The notes under the pieces are model-generated. The model was not told where the DNA came from. It worked only from the letters and a program-made list of their open reading frames with translations, and searched no databases. Positions 48,292 through 61,602 of a DNA stretch of 64,000 nt are shown in pieces (the stretch's first letter is position 1; every line of letters begins with the position of its first letter). The stretch spans positions 6,138,001-6,202,000 of the forward strand of contig OZ176052.1 of the NCBI GenBank assembly GCA_964247055.1, read 5' to 3'. This stretch comes from Paragordius varius (lineage: Eukaryota > Nematomorpha). Made by a program: the position numbers and the translations under genes.

Positions 48292-51200
48292 TTATGCAAC
48301 CGCTATCAAAATGATCATTATAAACAAGATGAGCCAAGACACCAATGTATAAAACGCTAACATAGCCATTTTGAATGGTGTACCCTATTAACGAAAAAAA
48401 ATAAATAATAACATAGTTTTAAGTTAAATAATATGATTATAAAAAATGGGAAACAATGTCACCTTCATAATAACTAATTTAATTTTAAGGGAATTCATAA
48501 TAAAATCTACCTTTGGTTTTCGAGCATAATATTTATGAGGCGGTAATTCCATCAACGGGGAAGTTTCTAATTAAAATACGGAGATATTAGATCCAATAAC
48601 TGGTAATTTATCCAAAAACTAAAAAATATACAGTTTATAGTATCGTTTTTTTATATTTTTATGGAATAAGGAAGACAAAAATGGTATTTGACTCGCCTGT
48701 TTAGGGTGAGAGTTATTAAAAATTGCAGTTTGGTAAATCATTTTTCACTAGGCCTTCGAGTTTAATTACATAGCAATGAAAATGTTATAATTTTACTTTG
48801 ATCTCTATCAGTGATACAACAGGCATGGATTTCCAACGCTAACTGAACGATCACGAAAAGGATAATGAATGCAATCATTAACCAATCCAAATGAAAACGT
48901 CGGGTACCAGCCATTTTTGGAAGGGCAAACAGTAGGAAGATATAAATTTCTAATGCAAAAAAATATTCAATTTTAGAAAAATAAAAGAAAAAATTAAGAA
49001 CTTGTGTGAATTAAATAAATCGTAAATATTCTATACGTGCAAGTAAAAGCGCTATCGTTTCAATCAACCAAATTATCCAATTGTATACAGGAGTCATTCG
49101 ACTAGCTGGATTACATCGGAATAAACTTAAGATTGGCTATAAATTATTAATATAATAAATAAGGCGAAAAGTATAAATTTTTCATGTATAGAAAAAAATA
49201 AATTGTATAAAACATTGTGATATACCAATCATTTAAATGAGAAAACAGGTAATTTTGTATTAACACGTAACAAAAATTATTTTATGTAAATATGCAATAA
49301 TAATTTCTTACAACAGCAATGGCCAATAATGTCGCAATTAGTCCGACTGCCAAAGTTCCCCGCGGAAATTCGAAATAATTCTACATTTGGCAATATGAAC
49401 AAAGTAAAAAAATAATTTAAATATTTGTAAATTAAATAATAAAAAAATGGATTAGATAGAATATTTAACTCATCAAGTAAAAACAATTAGGATATTCATA
49501 CCTGTTGCCAATTCAAGAGGTACACAAACAGTAGAATAAAGGCCGGGATCAACAAGCAAATTGCGATTAAGTAACAGATTCGATGCCACTAAATAAAATT
49601 TTACAACATTAAAATTTTAGATTAATTTAAAAGATTTTTTATTTTCACTATATAAAAAGGATGATATTATTATATACGGCTTGTATAAAAACTTACCCCA
49701 AACCAAACTGGTTGACCGAAATGATACCTTCCAGGCCACATTGTCCGGTAGTATCTCGATACGAGAATGGCAAAACTAATAAAACCCAACCAGGCAATGA
49801 GGAAAAGAATAGCTATTACAAGTAAATAATACGATAAAAAACCATTATTCCTAAACTTGTGTTTAAAATGTTAAAAATTAAATTACTAAAGGCAAAAAGT
49901 TATATATTATGTTAAGCTTATAATTAGGATTGTACGCGAATCGATTTGTACCAAAACTTTTTTAGTAGTTAAGTATTATTTTGCTGCAATATAATGTTAT
50001 TCAATTGTTATAAAATAGGTGCATATATAACCATCTAAATCAAATTATAACCATCAGGATTAACTGTAAACATAATGCTCAAAGTAATTTAAATCTTCAC
50101 AAACAAAAATGTATTAATATTTTAATAAAGATTTCAATATTATTAACTTGATTTAAAGAAAAATAAGGTAAAATATCATTACTATGCCACTTATAAACCA
50201 CGGGAACTGGTGGGTAAACATATTCGTGTACGGCATCAGCTGTTAATGGTATTGCCTCATGTGTCATAATCGGCTCCTGATTGTCTTTAAACGGGATCCC
50301 TAGAATCATTAATAAAAATTTACAAAAAATATAAAATGAAAAAAATCAATGACTTTAAACAATTTTTATTTCTCTACAATAAAATGTGAAAAGTTATAGG
50401 CGTAACTTAAGCAAACAAAAAATCTAAAATATTTTACGTTATCACCTTGTAACAAACATATTTTAATATAGTTTCCATGTAAATATATCCATTAGGATAG
50501 TAATATCTTTAACCGACAAATCATCGGCATATATTAAGGGTCCTACCTTTTTCACACCTACCAAATTAGAAATCCCTTTCATACAAATAAAAAATAGGAT
50601 AAGTATTGATCCATGATCCCCTTAGTTAATTTAAATTCACCAAAAACACCCTGCGGTTGTTGAATGTCAAATATACCATTTTTCATGCAAAAACAACATT
50701 CTTTTAACCTAACGCAACATTTTTTCGAGCAAAAGCAACAATTTTTTTATTTTATGACAATTTAATTATTTTTATTTAATTTTAAGTTTATTTAATTAAT
50801 TTTAGCGTAATATTATGATTTTTATTGTTATATCATCACTGATGGTATATTGATTTTCAAGCATCTTTATCCTATAAATTCCATTATTTATTCATACTAA
50901 TTATATTTTCTTTTACAACTTTAGTATCACCTAATCAATGGATAAAATTTGCGCTTCAATGTCCTTGAAAACTTAAAGTTGATATTTCAATATTTTATTT
51001 TGATTCCAACTTTAATTGAAGCAATAAAATATTCATCAAACCTATCATTTTAAACCTTCTCTTTATTTAACCTAAACTTTTCAAATTTTCAAGGAGACTC
51101 TTGAAGCGCAAATGGTATATTTATTAGGTGAAAAAGTTGATGCTTTTGCTTAAAAAAATGTTGCGTTTGCTTGAAAAAATGTTGCGTTTAGTTAAAGTGG

Positions 51201-54200
51201 TATGCATAAATTTTAAAAACATAATAATCATAAGATACCCAACACCAAATAGCCTCTCTGGAATTATATCAAAAGTTTTCTTAATATCTATTAAAGCATT
51301 TTACAAATATTTTTCTAACTACTAATTTTTTAATCGCCTCTCATTAGCTTCAAATAAATCCATAGTATGTGGCAAAATGTTTTATGATTGCAATCTTATA
51401 TGCTGGATATAAACAGGGTAAAGATAGCTCGGATTTCTGATGGTTTTGTATCCAGGGATAGGTAATACAAGGATTAGTTCTTAGCCCAATGTGTATTCAT
51501 TGTATGAATGATCCAAGTGGGGAAGGTTGGACTTTTATGCATGTTTTATATGTGAAATGGATTTACTGAAACAAGAGGTTAACTGCTGATAAATCGCCAA
51601 ATTAGGTGTTAAGGGTAAACAAAAGTAAAACAGAGTTTATGACTTTCGGTATATATTCAACGCATCTTGATTTAGGAGAGATTGGAATTTTGAAAAATAA
51701 AAATTGTCGATATTTTATGTGGTGTGAGCGCTGATAGCATAACAAACGATAATGTAGCGGTTTGATAGAGAAAAAGCTCTATAGTTTGTAACAAGATTAT
51801 TGAGCTAAGATGGGAAGTTAATATTTTATACTGCTATTTAAACTATGATGTCTAACCCACAAAGGGCTAAAAAGGATTTGAAGAAATTATGGAATTATCA
51901 AGATGAAACGCCTAGAATAAGTAGAATTACGAGAAGAGGCAGCTCAAAAGTGGGATATAACGTGAGAAAGTAATTGTACAAAGCGAGACAGTCTGGTCAT
52001 ATTCAAGTGATGAGGATTATTTAGTAAAAAATCGATACGTTTGAAGGCGAGGATAACAGGGAAGACGACCAAACGTGCTATGATATATTAAAGAAAGATT
52101 TAAAATAACTGGAGTTAAAAGTTGAGGATTCTCAAAATAAAAAGTTTTGGAGAACAAGATTGAGTAAAAACGACTGAAGGAGTGATAGTATATTATAAAT
52201 AGGGTGTTATACACGGGGTCAAATATGAAGATATTCGTTACTTCTATGTTTAACATCTCATATTTTATGTTGGTTTTATAGCCCACAGCGATTTTAAATA
52301 TAAATAAAAAATGCTGATGAATTGGTCAATTTAAAAACATGTATTCTATGGCCTTTTAGGCGCATTATAAATAATATAACCTTTAAAATATGTAAAATCA
52401 TATAAAATCTTCATCCCAAACTTTTAGCAGCCAATTGGTTATTTTGAAGTTTCTTGTCGTGCAACCAGTATATATTATAAAAATAAAATTACATTAAAAT
52501 GCTTTGGTAATATTTTGACATCAAATTATCGGTAATTATTTAAAATCAACTGTTTTTAATTAAAGATTGCTATCTAAATTTATACACTAAACCTAAAAAA
52601 GAAAAATTACAAACTTTTTTAGCTAATATATAAATATAATGTTTGATAGCAATCAACTTTCATAGTTTTACAATTTAAAGCTCTGTTATAAAAAAACAGC
52701 CCTAGATGAATCCGTCTTCCAGAAAAAAGGCAAATGTCATAGATTCAAATGTAAAAGATCTAAAGAAAAGCTTTATAGTTAAATGAGAGCCTTTTAGTTT
52801 ATTACGGCTCGCTAAATATTAGACAAATCTATCTTTACATCATACATGTTTTATGCCATATATTTTTTAAATTTTATGTATTTGCAATGTACGTTGGGAA
52901 ATATACAATTTGCACTTCAAAAAAACCCTTAAACTCTTCAAGTTGGTCCTTGAACATTTCAAGTTGGTCCTTGAACATTTCATGTTGGTCCTTGAACACT
53001 TCAAGTAATCGTAATCATTCATCTATTTTATCGTTTTTAACATATTTCCTATTATTTAACATAAATTTTATATCAATATCAACTTTTAATCATTGAGAAA
53101 CCGTATATCAATATTAATTTCTTAAAATAATTTTAGATATTCATAAAATTTTAATGCCTAATTAAATAATATATATGTTTTCTGGGTTATTATTTACTTT
53201 AAATTAAAAACATTTAAAAGTTAATAATTTTGTTAAATTGGAAAAAAATTAGTTTGAAACAAAAAAATGATTTTTGAATAAAATTTTTACTTTAAATGAA
53301 TAAATAATAATAAATAAAAGAAATTAGGTTAAAAATATTAAATTAAAAAACATGCAAAAATTATGTTCAAATAAAAATTTATAAGTTTTAAGGACAAACT
53401 TGAAGTGTTCAAGGACCAACTTGAAGTGTTCAAGGACCAACTTGAAATGTTCAAGGACACTCTCGAAGTGCAAATGGTATACTAAAAGTTAAATTACAAA
53501 ATCTATAAAATAAAATTATACCATGATGGGCTCGTCCGCTCATCATCCCCAAATAATAATCATTTCCACCAAGAGGAAAAACCCTAGGATCGCGAAGAGA
53601 TCCTTCAATAGTTTTACTAAATCTACAACGGATTCTGTCACCCAAAAGCGTGCCACTAGTATTAGTTAAACAATCTTTCTCCTAAATTTATTTTATGTTA
53701 AATATAGTTTACAGCTTTAAAATAGTTTTGTATAATAAACGGTTAATTCCGTGTAATTATTTATTACACAATAAAAAAAGAACTAAACATTAAACAGAAT
53801 AGGTAAAGATTAAAGGTATGACGAGTTATATCTTAGGAACTTAAGTATCAAAAATTGTCCTGTTTTAAATCTAAATTTTAATGGTTTTATATGAAATAAA
53901 AGAAATAATTTACTATAATGCATTAATTTATGTATAAAGAAAATATGTTAGGTATTTGAAAAATGCATTATCCCAAAACGAGCTTAAATAAATCAATTTA
54001 TTTATAAACAAACACACTACGTAAGTCCATAAATCAAATTTTATTAGAAATCAAACTATTTTGCCGTCACGTAAAAACGGCCATTAACCAATTTTATTAT
54101 AGATTTTTTAAAAATGAAATCCCTAACAAATATTTAATAAATTTTATCGTAAATATTATACCGCTTCCGGTAATTGTTCCATAACATTCGCCTCGGGTGG

Positions 54201-57089
54201 AATGTAATAATTTGAGACAAAAACTTGTCCGGTCATGCTATTATACACACAAAGAACTAAGTTTGCATCTTGCTAAAAACAACACAGGAACAAAAAATTA
54301 TATATACATATATATATCAAATGTAATTAGAGGCCTTAATTATTATTATAGCATAAGTCTAATATCTAAGAGAAATCAGAAATTTACAATAAATTGGAAG
54401 ACAATATTGCTTTAACATTAAACCAGTACAAAACAATGTTGATCGCTAATTATTTTGTATAATCAAAAATTGTTTCATAATTAGAAAATTTAAATTGAAT
54501 TTTAGAGCATGAAATTTCGTTTACCACTACTTGTAAACTTCGTCAAACATAGAAAAATAGTCATACAGTAAAAATGAAAATTACAGACAAAATTTATAAT
54601 TATAAGAAAAATATTTTTAAAAAAGACACCCATACTATTTTAAACCTTCACTTTTCCCATATAAACTATTTAATGACTATTTCGATAATTGAGAGTATTT
54701 ACGACGATTAACATCTCTATCTACTCTTCAACCCTATTAAAAATCAGGTTTAAGAAAGTATGGTTTGTTTTTTCTAAAAAATATTTGTTATTTAGTTGTT
54801 ACGTTTTCCCTCTGTAATTCATTTACTGTAATGTCAAAAATTTGTTATATATACCATTGTATTTGATTTTGAAAAAGCTGCACCACCCCATGCATTGTTG
54901 GAATCAACTTTGCTCATGAGTTCAAAATCGATTTGGTGATGAGGATATTGTCGCGATGGTTTATACGTTAAAATTTTGTCACACGAATCCTCGGTTTGAC
55001 ACCCGGCTGGGGATCGAAAACAAGATTTGGTGTAACCGCATTCTGGGCCCACGACTATGGGTGGAACGCTGGCTGATAAATCTGGTGGCTATTAAAATTA
55101 TATAAATATATGGTACGTAAAAAAAAGATGTTTTGAAATCACAAATAAAAAGTAACATAGAGAGGGGTAATGAATGTAGTCCAGCCTACCGTATGCAGAT
55201 TGAATGGGGTATTATTTTATGATCAATGACCCATAATTAAATTTAAATATGGATTGATGTTATCACATAAGCGGATGTTAGTAAAATTTTAATTAATGAG
55301 CAAGGGGTAATAATGTGGCTTAAATGGACATTTCACCATAAAAAACGATTAAAAAGCACTCTTAGGTTGGGATAGAGACGTCCAAAAGCTGAACGTCCCA
55401 AATTAACCTAGGATTAAAACCAATCGGATTTGTACGGCTTTGCGTCTATTTATTACAATATGGCACACTCCAAAAATATTGTTTATCAAAAAGTAACATT
55501 TCATACCGATAATAGTTGGTGATATATCAGATTGAAACAATCCAATTTAAAAATTATTTCTTAATATTAGCTGACCTTAAAGCTTAGCATAACAGACAAA
55601 CAAAATATCTGCCTAATATTATAAAAACGTAAATTTTCGCGTTTGGCATTTAGAACGGTCATAATATAAAATTATCGTTTGCTATTTTCATCACAATATG
55701 TAATATTTCAAGGTTAAACATTTAATTTTTATTTTTGCATGTAAAATTTATGAATAAAAAATGCAAGTTACAGTGATTTATAATTTTTTATGGATGAAAA
55801 AATAATAAACGGTATGTCTGGTTATCAATGCAGTATTTTGAAGTCATAACCAGTCATTTACCACAATCGGATTATTATTTTTACTATACTAAACACTGAG
55901 CTTTTTAAAATGAATAGAACCTCTTACATCTCTGCGATAATTTAATCGTTAAATATTTGAAGTTATAACTCTTTAAAATTGATAGTACCTTCCACATACT
56001 AAATAGTTTGTGGGTGTTTCAAAGAGCCAAAAATATGAATGCTAACAATTTTTTAAATTTAAAATTCAGAAATTATGATGCGGATCATGAGCTTGTAATT
56101 TCCCAACAATGGGATCATTATGGTGTGGTCACCAATATAAGAAATCAACTAATATAATTGCTTTATAGTATTAAAATCTTATAATGGCAAAAAAATAAAA
56201 ATGATAAAATTTAAATTTTATACTGTCATTATATATTTAGTGCATATCGAGTAAAAAGTTTGACTGTAATAGGTGGTCACATTCATAGTCATCATATCTG
56301 CATTTATAACATCATACCTAACATATCAATTCTTAAATCTATGAATAGTTTATTGGTAAATTTTTGTAAAACTCATTTTAAAATCATTTATCTGGCAAGA
56401 ATAATAGGATTTTAATAATAGAGATACCCAGATAAAAATTGAATATTTTCACGTAATAGAGATATATCGATAATTTACATTCATATTCATTAATCTAACT
56501 TTAATCAAATTATTATTCATAAAAAATAATAAAATGCATATAGTAGCGTTTGTATATTGTTATTGAAAAATAATCTCAATACATGATTAAGATTAATGGA
56601 AAAATTTTATTTGAAAGGAAAAAATAAAAACCATAGAATATATTAAAATATATATGTAAAGAAATGGAACGATGGTTGGATATAAAAAATTACATTATAT
56701 AATAGATAATAAAGATTTTATCTCAATATTCGTATAGAAACATTTTAGTTTAAATTTAAAATACAGGCGTTGTCTTTATATCTTGATTATTATAAATATT
56801 TAATTGGTTTTATTTATAATTTCGACACGAGTTTACGATTATTACCAAATTATTAAGGATAAAGGGTAGATAGCATAAGCCTAAAATTTTATCTAATTAA
56901 ATAAAGCAAAAGGCTTATTAAAATTAGTATATGAATGATGATTCCGCAAAAAATATTAATTCTTTAAGTACTGATGTTTTAAAATAATACCTTTGGAGTA
57001 ACTATATCTTCTTGAGCATTCGAATAGATTATTATGGAGATCGCAAAAAATGTGTAATAAAACAGCCGTCCCATCTGAACCCTTAACAT
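48292..57089 (-). CDS. DOMON / cytochrome b561-like membrane protein (FRRS1/SDR2 group)
   Basis: Predicted membrane protein of 474 residues from twelve exons: 57089-56991, 55088-54855, 54272-54162, 53681-53522, 50299-50191, 49850-49697, 49588-49502, 49380-49312, 49136-49037, 48949-48797, 48566-48511, 48384-48292. All phases agree. A signal peptide (to about SNAQ) is followed by a DOMON domain (CGYTKSCFRSPAGC, WGGAAFS, CRFSKTIEG, DYYLGMMSGRAHH), then a membrane part shaped like b561 (LLVIAILFLIAW, PVWFGWHRICYLIAIC, LFRCNPASRM, YNWIIWLIE, LALEIHACC) and a terminal hydrophobic helix. Vertebrate FRRS1 also has a Reeler domain, absent here. In the b561 part only the WHR histidine aligns with a haem ligand; the other three positions read NNG, NWIIW and an ILF run. 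The exon-5 donor (TATAA/GTGGCA) is weak but is the only one that keeps phase. Confidence 0.85.
50690..51205. mobile_element. Foldback element with 21-bp subterminal units (A)
   Basis: In intron 4 of the DOMON/b561 gene. The left arm has CTAACGCAACATTTTTTCGA and the right arm its inverse, with repeats of TTGCGTTTGCTTGAAAAAATG spaced 21 bp (51138, 51159, 51180). Inside it a second inverted pair, GCGCTTCAATGTCCTTGAA near 50952 and CTCTTGAAGCGCAAATGG near 51097, resembles the termini of the element at 52902-53481. Confidence 0.55.
51420..52185 (+). pseudogene. LINE reverse-transcriptase relic (3' part)
   Basis: Scattered, frame-broken remnants of the C-terminal half of a LINE-type endonuclease/reverse transcriptase ORF: QGLVLSPM near 51470 (the GxxQGxxLSP motif), KSKTEFMTFG near 51625, a GHIQVMR stretch near 51995 (compare GHV.RR) and KKDLK...EDSQNKKFWRTRL near 52095-52165. 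That order fits the 3' end of such elements. Many stops and frame changes; no poly(A) or target duplication seen. Lies in a DOMON/b561 intron. Confidence 0.5.
52902..53481. mobile_element. Foldback element with 21-bp subterminal units (B)
   Basis: Ends ATATACAATTTGCACTTC and, inverted, GTATACCATTTGCACTTC. Just inside each end sit three or four tandem 21-bp units, TTCAAGTTGGTCCTTGAACAT on the left (52938-53005) and the inverse on the right (53388-53460). The AT-rich middle has no open frame. The direct units within inverted arms are typical of foldback elements. Confidence 0.65.
55089..56990. other. First intron of the DOMON/b561 gene
   Basis: About 1.9 kb between the signal-peptide exon and the first DOMON exon. 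No repeat ends, exons or RNA genes were recognised. Confidence 0.5.
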
Positions 57090-58144
57090 ATGATATATTT
57101 TTATAACACTAGTTGTGAAAACATTTATTTATAGCATATGCGAAATATATTCTAAATATTTAGGCATACCCAGTATTTATTGATTAAAATAATTAATAAT
57201 GCTATTTAATTATTAACGCTTTATTACAGATAAAAATATAGAACATTGGAGAGCCAAATGATAAATACCTTTAAACTTTTGTTCAAATTCAAATAAATTG
57301 ATATTATAAAAAAATCTCTTTACATATTAAGATTACTAAAATAAAAAAATTAATTACTTTATCAAAATTGTGGAAGTTAATTACACAACTAATTGATAAT
57401 CTCTAACTTCGTTACCTTTATATTTTTATACCGATTACATTATGGGTTAGTTTTGTACCCCAGACTTTAAACTTTTAAAACCGTTTTAAAACTTTTGTAT
57501 AGAAATTATCTAATATTGTTTAAGTTCTGAAACACGAAAACCGATTGAAATTAAATCATGTGTTCAAAATCAAATATTAAGAATTTGCTGTTTAAAAATA
57601 ATTCAAATGTTTAGAGTTAATTACATCTCAATGCCTGCTTTAGTAGACAGTTCCTAAAAATGTCATTATAAAATATGTATTCTAATGAAATATATATTCC
57701 AATATATCAACATTTTCGTGGTGCTTTTGGTTTTTGGGCCTATGACTGATGCAAGAAAATGAATTGAATTATTGTGGTAATTGTTCGATATCGAAAATCG
57801 CCAAATTAGCGCACATCAAACTGCGGTTATTGAGGGGTTTTCAAATATCCTGATGTATAATCTGATAGATAAATATCTCAGGATCCATAAGATCCAATTT
57901 TGGTTATTATAAATGATTTAAGAAAGTTTTTTAACTTTTGTGGTAACTGAACCATGTCAGAAAATAAAAAATTGCGCATTTTAAGTACAATTTTTTGTGA
58001 AGGCTAAATGTTTTATTCCGAAAAATATCATCATATTATATATGATTACATATAAAACGCAAAATAATTATCTAAGAAATTTTAAATTATAGCTGTTGGC
58101 TCCATATAAATTTTTGAACCCGTCTTAAATGTACTAGTTCTCTA
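57090..58144. other. Region upstream of the DOMON/b561 gene
   Basis: Holds the presumed minus-strand promoter. GGGTTAGTTTTGTACCCC near 57445 resembles the inner hairpin of TTAA elements, and about 58005-58144 is homologous to 63640-63793. Nothing else recognised. Confidence 0.4.
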
Positions 58145-59152
58145 ACACAGTGCGCACAAAAAAATAAACAAACATGATTTTATCTAGAATAATAAGAAAT
58201 CCCTTGGAAAAGACCCCAAAAATTTTGGGGCAAAAATGCGCCCTAAAATGGAAATATTCCATTTTTTCATTTTTGACTAGAAATAAACTTTTGTCCATAT
58301 TTTTAAAACTTATTGAGCAAACATGATAAAACTTTTATATATTATATAAAACCTAATATATTCTTAAGAAAAATACATAAAATTATTTTAAAGTATCAAT
58401 AATTTTTTTTATTCCACAAAAATAGAAATTCGTAAATTTTATGATATTGTCCAAATATATCATAAAAAAATTATTTGTAAGAACTCCATATTGTTTTTAT
58501 TATTTAAGTTTAAGACTTATATATAACATACCAAAGAGTTGGTATATATAATAAAGGCTATGTATCTTTTTAAGTCCCTCAAAAAATTTGTATTTTTTGA
58601 AAAATTTTCGCGATTTTTGTTGCATTTTCCTCACATGCTTCTCACTGTTTCATAAATACAGTATCCAGGTATCAGTAATCCGCAATTTTTAATGCGAATA
58701 CTGAAAAAACCAATAAAACTTCAAGATTATGAAATTCCCATTACATTACTTTGGATAAATGTTTATATACTATTTAATCTATAGATAATAAATTTAATTA
58801 AAGACCTCTTGATATACAGAAAGCAGCATCGGAAATATAAATAGTTTTTTTTGCTATATACATAAGGTGACCAGACGTCCCGCTTTTGGCGGGACAGTCC
58901 CGCTTTTTCACACTTTGTCCCGCCTCCCGCTACGTTTATAAGATGTCCCGCTTTTTCCATGATTATATAAAAAAAAATTTTTTTTAATACAAATAATTTT
59001 TTTTTAATACAAATAAATTTTTTTTATTTTAAATTAAAATTTTTTATTTTTAAATTAAAAATATTTATTTTTTTCCAATTTATATCATATAATTATACAC
59101 TTTCCTTCCTGCTACTACTGTCATTAATATCAAAAAGCCAAGTTATTCTAGA

Positions 59153-59397
59153 TCAAAAGACAAATTGATACCATAAATCGATACCTTACACGCTTTTTCC
59201 AGAAAATTAAGGTAATATAACATTTATTATACTAATATTTAGTTTTAATACTTGCCAACATTATAAAAAATTTAAATTAATACTACAAATCGGTAGCTTA
59301 AAAGACAAATTGATACTACAAATCGATACCTTACACGCTTTTTCCAGAAATTAAGGTAATATAACATTTATTATACTAATATTTAGTTTATAAATAT
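59153..59397. repeat. Duplicated ~100-bp leader of hAT-2 transposase
   Basis: AAAAGACAAATTGATACC...TTACACGCTTTTTCCAG...TTTAGTTT occurs at about 59153-59250 and again at about 59297-59395, the second copy running up to the transposase start codon. The copies differ by a few bases. It may duplicate the promoter/leader. Confidence 0.75.
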
Positions 59398-61261
59398 GAA
59401 CACAAAAAGAGGCTGTAAATTCAATGATGAATTAATGAAAGATTTTCCTTTCATTAAAAAAACGAAGAATGAATCGTCTGTTAAATGTCTTATATGCGAT
59501 GGGGAATTCACCCTGGCACATGGCGGCAAACATGACATTACAAAGCATATTGATACACACAAACATCAAAAATGTTTAATTATAACGGCATCATCTCACA
59601 AGATGAGCGATTTTTTTCGAAAAACCGCTTTTGGAGAGGAAGAAAGGAATTTAGCACTTGCTGAGGGCCTGTTTTCCTTTCACGCCTTAAATCATTGCCA
59701 TTCATTTCGTTCAATGGATTGTACCTCACAGGTTATTCGCACGTTATTCAATAAAAAATTTTCATGTGCCCGTACAAAGGCTGAAGCCATTGTATGCAAG
59801 GTTTTTTCGCCACATGCTTTTTCTGAAATACAAAAAGATTTGCTAAAAATTATTTTCTTTTCCCTATACTCTGATGCTTCAAATCACCATGAAACAAAAT
59901 TATTTCCTACTTTGATAAGATATTTTGATTCAGAAACCGGAGTAAAAATTAAAATTTTAGATTTAATTTCCCTACCCGGTGAAAATTCTGAAATAATATT
60001 TACTTCAATAATGCATATTCTAGAAAAAAATAATTTAAAAGACAAAATTATCGCATATTGCGCTGACAACACCAATACGAACTTTGGTGGAAAAGCAAGG
60101 AGGGGAACAAAAAATATTTTTCATAAATTAACAGATAATCTTAATCAAAACATTATTGGCGTAGGGTGTGCAGCGCATATAATACACAACGCTATTCAAA
60201 CAGCTGCAGATTTGTTACCCTTAGATGTGGAAAATGTAGTTGTTAAAATATATTCCCATTTTTATATATACACGGTACGTGTTGAAACGCTTAAAGAATT
60301 CTGTGAAAATGCAGAAGTGCAATATCAAAAAATGCTTGGATATAGTAAAACTCGTTGGTTAGCTTTTATGCCAGCTATCGAAAGAATTTTAAAAATGTAT
60401 GATCCTTTAAAATCTTTTTTTTATCACAGGATAAATGTCCTACAACTTTAAAAAAAATTTTTGAAAGTGATTCTTCAAAAATATGGTTAGAATTCTTACA
60501 TAATCAAGCTTCTCTCTTTCAAAATGTTATTAAATTTATTGAAGGTGACAAAATTTCGGCAGTCGAAGTAGCCAATGAAGTTAGTAACCTGAAATTCCAA
60601 TAGAACGGTTAGAAAATAGATTTATTCCATTAACCATCCGCAATACAATAAATAATTAGAAAAACAAGGCTTAATAAATCGCCAAGATATCCTGTACCAT
60701 ATAAAAATGTTTTATACAAACTGTAAAGATTATTTGGAAGACTGGACGACGCAATTCAATGAAATTGATCATTTTCATTGGATAACATTAAAATCAGAAT
60801 TTAATTGGTGCGATGTTCAAAAATCATAAGATTATATCTGCTCCCAAAAATTTTCAAAAATTGATCTTTCAGAAAATGATCTTTTTTCTGAGTATCATTA
60901 GTTAAAAGATATATTAATAATGAAAAACTTAAATTATGGACAAAAATATATAGTAGAAAAGAAATGGTTGGAAATATTTCATCATTTTGAAGCCAACTAT
61001 ATTACATACAATAATATTTTAAAAATTGTGGAATTCGCACTATCTTTACCTGGAACCAACGCTGCTACTGAGCGCGTTTTTTCCACAGTAAATCAGGTGT
61101 GGACATCGGAAAAATCAAATTTAAATGTTGAAACTTTGAAGGCCGTTTTATCTGTCAAATATAATTTGACAAATTCTTGTGAAGACTTCTACAATATTTT
61201 AAAAAATGATGACAATCTGCTAAAACGCATTCATTCAAACCAAAAATATACCAAAGAATAA
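59396..61261 (+). pseudogene. hAT-2 transposase, recently broken
   Basis: The first 351 codons (59396-60451) are open: a BED-like zinc finger (CLICDGEF...HIDTHKH, about residues 32-57), then the hAT catalytic core with YSDASNHHETKLFP and YCADNTNTNFGG. After a T-run near 60415 the homology continues in another frame (SQDKCPTTLKKIFESD), then come several stops to about 60900. An open 113-codon segment (60920-61261) carries the C-terminal dimerisation region SLPGTNAATERVFSTVNQVW. About one frameshift and a handful of stops separate it from an intact gene, so inactivation is fairly recent. Confidence 0.85.
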
Positions 61262-61602
61262 ATTTCTTTAAAGTTTTTGTGTTAAAAAACATAATTACCT
61301 AAAATATTGTATAAGTCTTCATAATTTGTCAAATTATATTTGAACACATAAAATGGCTTTTATTCAACATTTAAATTTGATTCCGTGTCCTAACTTAATT
61401 TACTGTGGAAAAACGCGTTCAATAGCAGTGGTTCAGGTAAAGATAATGCAAATTCTACAATTAAAATATTATTGTATGGAACATAATTTTTTTAAAAATG
61501 ATTATTTTAACCTATCCTATCCTACGTATTTTTTCTGTTGTTTATAATATAAGCTTTCATTCAATATATTTATTTAATAATGAGACTTCATTAAAAAGTG
61601 TC

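Noticed and set aside
52933-53010. CRISPR-like direct repeats
   Set aside because: The 21-bp units abut without spacers, recur inverted at the other end of the element, and the DNA is animal.
60920-61261. Separate small gene
   Set aside because: It is the C-terminal dimerisation part of the hAT-2 transposase, cut off by stops.
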